Shown here: positions 29,313-36,802 of the stretch, piece after piece
Layout: each line of letters opens with the position of its first letter
Position numbering within the stretch: position 1 is the stretch's first letter
Origin: Irineochytrium annulatum
Lineage: Eukaryota; Chytridiomycota; Chytridiomycetes; Chytridiales; Chytridiaceae
Assembly: GCA_027600665.1 (NCBI GenBank)
Contig: JADGJL010000152.1
Coordinates: forward strand, 1-36,802
Reading direction: 5' to 3'
Length of the DNA: 36,802 nt
The notes under the pieces: generated by a model
What the model was told of the DNA's origin: nothing
Databases searched by the model: none
Seen by the model: only the letters and a program-made list of their open reading frames with translations
Program-made: the position numbers and the translations under genes

Positions 29313-32300
29313 TTATATGTCCTCCTTCATGTCGCCAATCCTCAATAAGTCTTGAATCTCCCCGCTCTCCTCGCACATTGTGCGGAACATGCCGCTGACT
29401 CTCATGAGTTCAGACGGGATTCCTACTTGCGCGATCTCGCCGTTCTCGAGCACGATGATTTTGTCACTGTTAACCAAACCTAGGTCAGAAGGGCCCAAAG
29501 CGAAAGAATGACAAGTCCTCTGGCAAACTTACTAGTCAGCAATAGTTCTCAAGCGGTGCGCGATAGAAATAACGGTCGTCTTGGCAAAGTCGGGCCCTCG
29601 AAGAACCTCCTGAATTCTCGCGTCCGTCTCCGGGTCAACAGACGCCGTCGCTTCGTCCAATATTGTCACTTTGGACGACTTCAAGAGGGACCGAGCCAGG
29701 CAGAGAAGCTGTCGCTGACCCTTTGAAAAGTTCGCCCCACTATCAGCCACACCCGTGTCTAGCGTTAGCACCCTCCCTCCGTTTTCGGCCGAGACTGTCT
29801 CCGCGTCCTCGCTAACGCTGCCGATGTCGCTCCCGGCCCGGTGTCCCTGCATCGTCTCCATGATCCTGACGCTCTCAAGCGCGGCCCAAAGCGCGGCGTC
29901 GTCGTGCTCAGAGTAGGGATCAAGATTCGAGCGGACATCGCCCGTGAAGAGGACCGGATCCTGAGGGATGATGTTGAGTCGCGACCGAAGCGTATGAAGG
30001 CCCAGCGTCGAGATGTCGACGCCGTCGATGATGATTCGGCCGCCGCTAGGCTCGACGATTCGGAGGAGCGCTAGTGCGAGGGAACTCTTACCCGCACCGG
30101 TCCTGCCGACCACACCGACCTGAAAAACAAATTAAAAAAACGCTCTCAGGGCAAACGCAAGCGAAGCACCTTCTCGCCGGCCTTTACTTCGAAACTAATA
30201 CTCTTGAGGACAGTCGGCGCGCCAGGTGCACACCGCATCTCGAGCTTGTCGACGATCACAGCTCCCTTCGCCGGCCACTAAATTCACAAGAAGTATTAAG
30301 CCTATTTAAAGCATGACATCAAAATTAAGGAGAAAGTAGTACCTGCGCCGACGGCTCCGTGGCTTTGATGTATGCCGGCGCTTCCTGCTCAATGGTGAGG
30401 TACTCATTGACCCTCTCGACGGAGTTGAGCGACATCTCCAACCTAGCGTGGCACCGGATGAGCGCAATCATATTGTCCATCAACTCCAACGACCACACAA
30501 GCGTCAACCCCGCCAGCCCGGCGCCGATCCGCTCCCTGTTCGCGACGGTCGTAACGGCCACAACGAGGAGGACGACGCCGCCGAGGAGCGAGACCCTGAC
30601 GCCGAGCCACCTGTTGCAGCACATCATAGCGTGGTAGGCGCGGTGGTTCGCGTCGACGCGCGACTGGCTCTCGAGAATGAAGCGGTGTTCATCGCCGTAG
30701 GCACGAATCGTGTCGTAGCCTTGGAGCGTCTCGCTGAACATGGAGAAGATTGGGGAGCGTGTGGTCGAGTCTAGGCGCTTGAGCTCGCGCATAGAGGAGA
30801 GGTAACGGCCGCCAATCCACGAATATACTGTGGCAACGGGTAGGAAAAAGACGAAGAAAACGGGGGTGATAAAGCTGATGACAACGATGATGGTGATGAG
30901 CTGTACATCAGGTGTCAGAGCAACAATCAAGAAACAAGGATATAGGAAGAGGAAGACATACGTCGAGAAGCACGTTTGTGAAGTTCTCAAACTCGTTCAT
31001 AACATGCTTGTCAATATCCGCAATATCCCGAGTGGCGCGGTTTAAGATGCGGCCCTACATGCCATTGATTAGCTGACACAAAAGCAATGAACTGACTGGC
31101 TACATACAACAGGAGTGGTGTCAAAGAACCGCATGGGGGCGTACAAAATACGCTCAATTAAAAGCTTGTGTAATTTTTTCCCAGCCAGGTAGGATCCTAG
31201 GCAGCGGATGCTATAAACTGACACCGCATATAAGTAAAATGGATTTTAAGATCAAGAAGAGCACAACTAACCGATTGATACCAGCACCGTCCATAATAAA
31301 ATGATGTAGCAGTAGATCCTGAAATAATAAACTGCGTCCACCTCGTTCGCCCCAGCATCCGCCGCCGCATATGCATCCGACCAAATTTTTACCCAGTAGT
31401 CCACCCCCACCTGGCATGCCCTCTGCACGAACGCCATCGATAGCACGGCCGTCAAGAAGGCTGCTCCGCCGGCCGCCTTCAGGTAAGACACGAACACCGA
31501 CCCTTTGACAGCACCGCGGGCTCCTTCCTCGCTCGTCACAAGCACACCCGCGTCCGCCCGCGTCCTGCCATTGGCATAATCGACATCAACATCACCGTAA
31601 AGCTCCTCGGTTGGCGGCACGCGCCCCCGGATTGCCTCGGCATCAACCGCCAGTAGCTGGGAGACACCCGGGACGCGGAGGGCGTCGCGCGGGGCGGCGG
31701 AGGCGACGATGGCGCCGGCTTGAATGAGGACCAGGTGGTCTGCTGCTGGGAGGACAAGGGAGGCTGCATGAGTGACGAGGAGGCGCGTCTTGTTGGCAAG
31801 GAGGCCTAGGATGGCGTGGTCGAGAAGATGGCGGGCCGTTGGGGCGTCGACGGCCGAGAGAGGGTCTGTAAAGTTACAAGAATGTCAGCGAATGCCCTCG
31901 GAAGGGAAGGACAGAGCAATACATGCCATCAAGCAAGACATACTCAGCCCTGCAGTAAATGGCCCGCGCAAGCGCAATCCGCTGCTTCTGCCCACCACTC
32001 AGGTTGATCCCCCTCTCCCCAATCTCGGTCAGGTCCCCACTCTCTAAAAGCTTCAGATCCGCTACCAAAGCACAAGCTTTCACGACTCTATCGTACCACC
32101 GCGGCTCATATACCCTCCCGAAGCAAATGTTGTCCCTGATAGTCTCGTTTCTTAGCCAGGACGTCTGGGCGACGTACGCGACGATGGCGACGTCACCGGG
32201 TCCCATCCCCGTGGGACCGCGCGGGTCGGGAAAGATGGCGTCGCCACGGAGGCGGCGCATCTCGCCGAGGAGAGCTTGCAACAAGGCAGTCTTGCCAGAG

Positions 32301-34470
32301 CCCGTTGCCCCGCAAATTGCCGTGAGGCCGCCGTGGGGGAGGATGACGTCCAGGTTGCGGAGAGTAAAGCCGTTCTGTTGCTCCTCAACCGCGGCTGAGG
32401 ACGACGACGCATTCGGTTTTGTTAAGGAACCAGTGCGAGTTAGTAGCGGCGTCTTCTCGTTCGCGGCAGGTTCGGCGTTAGGTGAGCTGGAGACGGCCGT
32501 GGTAGCGGATGCTCCCGCATACCACGTGTACCACGCGGTCTTGAACCCGACGACCGGCTTACCTGTCGCATCGACCATCGCGGTTCTTACGCGCCCGCCG
32601 TCCGCATATTTCTCCAACTCCGGCTGCGCCAGAAACGCCTCGATCCTCTGAACCGACACGCGCATCTCAAACAGTTCCGTCAGGATGCCCGGGAACCCCA
32701 GAAGCGGGTCCCTGACTCCGTTAAACAGCGCGACGCACGTGAACGCCATACGCGCGTCCAGCTCCTGGCCCGCGACGGTCGTCAGGCACCCGAACGTGAC
32801 AGCAGACACGATGATGCCCGTGATGGACCAGATAAGCGTCATCACCAGCCCCTGCAAGTGGAAGCCAATGACCGCGTACAGCTCCCTCGATCTCGATTCC
32901 TCTGCACGCTTCCTCGCCCGGTCCTCCCACGCGAAAAGCTTGATGGCGCGGATGGAGTTAAGAAGCTCGTGGATGACTCCCGTGCGCGCGTCGGCGCGCT
33001 TCATGAGGCGGTCGATGGCGTCGTTGGCCCAGCGAGAGTACCATGCCGTGACGGGGAACGTCAGGAGCATGCATGCAATGCCGAACAGGGCAGGCCAGCC
33101 GACAACGTACAGGAGCGCGAGGATGCCCACAATGGCGGCGTAGGGGGTTGAAATAGCGGTGTAGAGAGCTGTTTATGGGTAGTTGCGATGGCTTAAGATG
33201 AATGAACGGAGCACGTGAAGAGCTGGCGTCAATATACTTACTGTCAACTGAGTCCCTGACTCTCTCTGTATCCTGGCTCATGAGCGTGACCATCTGGCCA
33301 ACAGCTGCGCCGTCCTCCTCCCCATCGTTTCCAGCGGCATCGTGCGCGCCAACACCTCCTGCCCTTCTGAGTGCCTTAGTGTAAATTTCGTGAACGAGCA
33401 CCGCTCGGAGCCTGCATCCAGTCTTAATGCTGAGGTGCCACGTCTGGTTGACAAAGACACTGCGCACTGCCGCGCATGCGCCGAAAAGGACGGCGGTGAG
33501 GTATGGATCCCAAGGGTGAAAGGCGGCGGGGTTCTCAATGTAACCGGTGATTCTGTCAAGACCCGCTGCCGTTAATTGCCCGCAATAGAGTACGATCGTC
33601 GCTCGCTCCACCGTACCTGTAAAGACAAAACGGCCCGGCAAACTGTAGCGTTCTCGAGCCCAACGCCAGCACGGCCTGCAACACCAACCGTCTCCTCTCC
33701 ATCCAGACCAACCTGAATCCCAATCCTTTGCTTCCATCCATCCTTTCGAACTCGGCCACGGCCACGGTTGACGTGTCCACGTCCCTTAACTCTGCCAGGT
33801 CGAGAGCCGTCAGAGGCCTTTTGGCGCCAACGCGGATCATCGGGCTTGCCCACGCGAAGAACATGGACTCTAGCCACGTCGAGTCCAGCTCCGCGGGGTC
33901 AGGACGCACACCGCGAGCCGCGGCGAGAAGGCGGGCGGCGTCGGCGGCGGAGGACGCGACAATGTTGCGTAGCGTGATGACGGCCAGGAGGGTCAAGAGC
34001 GGGAGGACGAAATCCGAGGCAATGACGGTCGGCTGGAGACGCGTCATCCCGAACTCCAAGAGGTCCGGGATAGAGCGGAGAGCGAGAAGGGACACCATAA
34101 TGGACTGGAGGACGGAAAGGCGGGTGAACCACGAGAGCGTTTGCGGGTCATCAGCGGCGGCGGTTGGGACAGTGCAGGCGATGATGGAAAGGTTGGTGAG
34201 CTTTGATAAAAGACTCGTTAGGAACCAAAAATAAAGGAAGAAGCGAAGATAGAGCAACTACTAATGCTGCTCAAAAGAAAAGCCGGAAGTACTTACCCAG
34301 CCCATCAGCCTGAACATGCTTCCCAGCTGTGGGTGTATGCCGGAGTCGGCCCCTAGGAGTCCCGCCTCCACCGCCGCCAGTCCGACGACGGCCACGACGG
34401 CCACGCGATGTTTCCTCCAGACGGACGGTAGGGCCACTGCGGACGCGGATAGCAGGCGAGCAGTCTCCAT
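29313..34470 (-). CDS. Full-length ABCC/MRP-type ABC transporter
   Basis: An ATP-driven exporter or vacuolar pump of the multidrug-resistance-associated (ABCC, Ycf1-like) family, typically moving glutathione conjugates and organic anions. Eleven exons join in phase to about 1524 residues: 34470-34297, 34257-33627, 33565-33242, 33168-31927, 31865-31272, 31217-31108, 31054-30962, 30900-30343, 30277-30170, 30119-29533, 29466-29313. TMD1 contains [13 protein letters not shown] and [14 protein letters not shown]1 has Walker A GATGSGKT (about 663-670), LSGGQKQR and [11 protein letters not shown], with Asp in place of the catalytic Glu as in many ABCCs. TMD2 has [23 protein letters not shown]2 has Walker A GRTGAGKS (about 1283-1290), [23 protein letters not shown] and SIAHR. 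The start is uncertain: the ATG at 34470 opens a hydrophobic segment, while an ATG at 34705 does not splice in phase in any way I could find. Confidence 0.9.
31866..31926 (-). other. GC-AG intron in the ABC transporter
   Basis: The donor is GATG|GCATGT and the acceptor TTTACAG. It falls between the two Asp codons of NBD1 Walker B (LLD|D), and removing it restores [11 protein letters not shown]. The donor hexamer GCATGT is the same as in the GC-AG intron of the giant gene. Confidence 0.75.
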
Positions 34471-34746
34471 ATTCTCGTCAGCTGCAAAAGGCGCTAGGAT
34501 GTTGACAGCGCGTTTATGTGCAACGACGGACGTGGTCAAGTCGCGATACCAGCTCGAACTCGGCCTCGGAGCGCAGGGTGTTCGGGACCGGAGAGACAAC
34601 GGCTCTCTTCATTTCCGGGCCCGGCGCCCGACCACGCGCCGCTAAGGTTCGACACTGTACCAGCTCAAACATGTACTTGAATTCAGGGGCCCGCCTTGTA
34701 ACCATAAGCAAGCCACGTTGCATTAGAGGAACCCATTGTCTCTATT

Positions 34747-36511
34747 CTAATTTCTTTTCTTCATTCGGAACGTGAAGCCTGCGAACGCAAGCTTCTTTCG
34801 TATCTCTAAGATCTCCGAGTCTTCCACAGCCTGAGCCGACCCACCGTCGGCCAGACCCCACACGCGGTTCACCTGGTCCTCGTCCACCTCATCAAAGTGC
34901 TTCGTGTCGTCAGATCCGTTTAAGGACAGCGCCGGCTGGAACGGCGGCTCCATCTTGTCTGCCGAAAACCCCTTGAACCACGGGTGCGCCTTCAAGTCCG
35001 TCCCGTCCCCCTCTCGCGCCAGCTTCGCCGACGTCGGCACGAACTCATCCGCTTCCGTCCCAGCACATCCTGTCGGGATGGGCCCTAGCGGTCCCCTCCC
35101 CAACCGATCCTTCGCGTCGCAAATCAACCTCGCGATGAAATCCCTCGCCTCGTCCGACACCCTCGGTTGATCCGGATACTTTAATGATCGCTGCCAGTTA
35201 ACAATCTTGACCTTCGTGTCGTGCCTATTCTTAGAGCAAAAGGGCGGGTACCCAAACAGCATCTCGAACGTGATGACGCCAAGGCTCCACCAGTCCGCAC
35301 TCTTGTCGTACCCGTTCCCCAGGAGGACTTCCGGCGCCATATAGTTGTTGGTGCCAACGATGCTGAAGGCTTGCTTCTTGCGGTTCTGCTCGCGGAAGTC
35401 GAGGATCTTCTCGTGGGGGGTCGCGGCGAGCGCCTCGTCAAAGTACATCTCCTCCTCGCTTCCGCCTGTGGGGGCGACTTCGGGATGGCCGTCGACGATG
35501 GTGGCGCCGGGAGAGAGGAGCCGCGCCTGGCTCATTGTGACGCCGCGGACTTCGTCGTAGAATGCGGTATCGTGCGTCCACGTTAGGTCGGTCGCCAGAC
35601 CGAAGTCGGAGAGGCGGAGGTGGCCGTCGGCGGTGAACAGGACGTTGTCGGGTTTGATATCACGATGAATAATTCTGTCGCACCTTGTTAACAACCATAT
35701 TGAGGGGCATGCGAGATCCCTACCCAAGCTTATGCGCTTCCTCGATGGCACAAATCTTTTATACGTTAATATCATACATCGGCAAACGTCATTACCATCT
35801 CATACGCATAGTATTTCGCCATCTCCTCTCGAAAGGTGTCCTCACGAATTAATCGAGTTAAAAGGTCTCCGCCTGCCATGTATTCCATGACAAAGTAGAG
35901 GAACTCGTCGTCTTGGAAGCTGTAAACCAGTTTCACAATCCAATGCGAGATATCAGCGGCCTGGCAAAACTCGTTCAGCATTCACCCGTCAGTCTCATCC
36001 GCCCTACCTCGGACAGCAGATCCCTTTCCGCTCTGACGTGGCACTCCTGCTTTCTCCGCAAAATTTCCTCCTTCCTCAGAATCTTCATGGCGTACAGCTC
36101 CCCCGTGCTCTTCTCCCTCACGAGCCTCACGATGCCGAACGCGCCGTGGCCGATTGTCTTCAGGGTCTCGAACTCGGAGATGTGGATGCGCTCCCGCAAC
36201 TGCCTCAGGTGCTCCGAATTCTTGATGCGGTATATCCTCCGCAGCTTCTCCTTTGTCTCGTCTGGGAGGGCGGCGTCATCCTGGATATGCCGCTCGAACT
36301 GATGCCGCTTGTTGGCCTGTTCATCGGTTAGAGCCGGGGTTTATAGTTCAGGATAGGGACAGACCGTCTCGGTCTTCAACTTTTGGAAGTACTGCTCGAA
36401 GAAGATCTTGGTCTCGATGGACTTCTCAATCGTGACGAGAGACACGGCCGACGCCAGCGGCTTGGTCCCGTCGTCCACGGCCTCCGCGAGCGTCTTCCGG
36501 CGCCACTTCAT
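34747..36511 (-). CDS. NDR/LATS-family AGC kinase (Cbk1/Orb6/Dbf2-like)
   Basis: A Ser/Thr kinase of the Hippo/MEN-RAM type that controls polarity, septation or cell-cycle exit together with a MOB co-activator. Five exons (36511-36365, 36316-36008, 35960-35796, 35755-35724, 35674-34747) join in phase to 526 residues. The N-terminal helical arm (about 30-100: KIFFEQYFQKL, then KLRRIYRIKNSEHLRQLRER) corresponds to the MOB-binding region. The kinase core has GHGAFG (105-110), AMKIL Lys about 127, HRDIKPDN Asp about 223, DFG about 241-243 and APE about 331-333, then ADWWSLGVITFEMLFGYPPF. The activation-loop Ser (AFSIVGT) is near 322. The C-terminal hydrophobic motif FAGFTF carries Thr519, the usual phosphorylation site. 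The DFG-APE distance of about 87 residues is long and acidic (GGSEEEMYFDEAL). Exon 4 is only 32 nt. The stop lies about 280 bp before the ABC start. Confidence 0.92.
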
Positions 36512-36802
36512 TCAGTGTCCTTCAGGTTTGCGAGATGTCAATTTTGCTAACCACCACTGCTATTTGAACAAGGTTCCATTTACAATACTGTGTCTTTAAA
36601 ACCAAATGGCCGTTTATTTAGCTCGACGATACTACAAAACCCGACAGCCGTTATCTTCGGCGACGGCAACCTCGAGCTGACCTCCGAGTCGGAGCATGCT
36701 CCAGCATGCTCGCGCCCAAAGTCCATATGTCGACCACAGGAGGAAGTAATCAATCAAAGAGCTTGCACCTTGTCTCCACCATCACCGTCCCTATATCACC
36801 CC
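36512..36802. other. Upstream flank of the kinase; possible kinase-like fragment
   Basis: The first part is probably the promoter of the kinase gene. On the minus strand at about 36690-36745 the translation PPVVDIWTLGASMLEHAP resembles kinase subdomain IX (V-D-I-W-S-L-G), but it is preceded by a stop and followed by nonsense. It may be the edge of a relic or chance. A short repeat, GCATGCTC, occurs twice at about 36694-36711. Confidence 0.3.

Noticed and set aside
34514..34705. An N-terminal exon of the ABC transporter starting at 34705
   Set aside because: Its possible donors give the wrong phase for the next exon, and it encodes no membrane segment; the ATG at 34470 is simpler, though not proved.

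Overview
This is nuclear DNA of a fungus. Introns are numerous and short (most 37-80 nt), have GT..AG or occasional GC..AG ends, and carry fungal-type branch sites such as TACTAAC, GCTAAC and TTTAAC. Protein genes are closely packed and the families present are fungal or opisthokont (NDR kinase, MRP-type ABC transporter, arrestin-domain protein, NSRP1, adrenodoxin reductase). GC-rich codons, the mix of families and a beta-TrCP-like F-box protein would suit an early-diverging (chytrid-like) fungus, but that placement is an inference.

Layout. 0.6-2.5 kb: an F-box/WD40 SCF receptor (+). 3.3-5.0 kb: mitochondrial NADPH:ferredoxin (adrenodoxin) reductase (-), sharing a roughly 310-bp divergent promoter region with an NSRP1-like splicing regulator (+, 5.35-6.64 kb). 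6.6-8.7 kb: gene-poor, holding an unusual cluster of seven diverged hairpin-forming repeats. 8.7-9.1 kb: a small HABP4/Stf2-like protein (+). 9.1-10.9 kb: no gene seen. 10.9-19.8 kb: one giant 27-exon gene (-). 19.8-21.9 kb: mostly non-coding, with a probable decayed gene. 21.9-24.6 kb: a 13-exon APC-superfamily permease (-). 25.5-29.1 kb: an arrestin/coiled-coil/zinc-motif chimera (-). 29.3-34.5 kb: a full ABCC transporter (-). 34.7-36.5 kb: an NDR/LATS-family kinase (-). The last five genes all lie on the minus strand.

Most notable: the gene at 10902-19831. I joined 27 exons by hand and every splice phase agrees, giving a single protein of about 2595 residues. From the N terminus it has a long unassigned region, a beta-strand-rich propeller-like segment, a GBP/VLIG-like dynamin-superfamily GTPase domain with intact P-loop, a roughly 420-residue Cys/His-rich NF-X1-like zinc region, and a C-terminal VWA domain with a complete MIDAS. 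I know of no function assigned to this architecture. An interferon-GTPase-like large GTPase fused to zinc and adhesion/chaperone-type modules is a candidate for an undescribed fungal stress- or self-defence machine. The role is inference; the architecture can be read from the sequence.

The gene and the neighbouring permease also sit in a stretch (about 9-25 kb) that reads as less GC-rich than its flanks and is packed with 37-72 nt introns.
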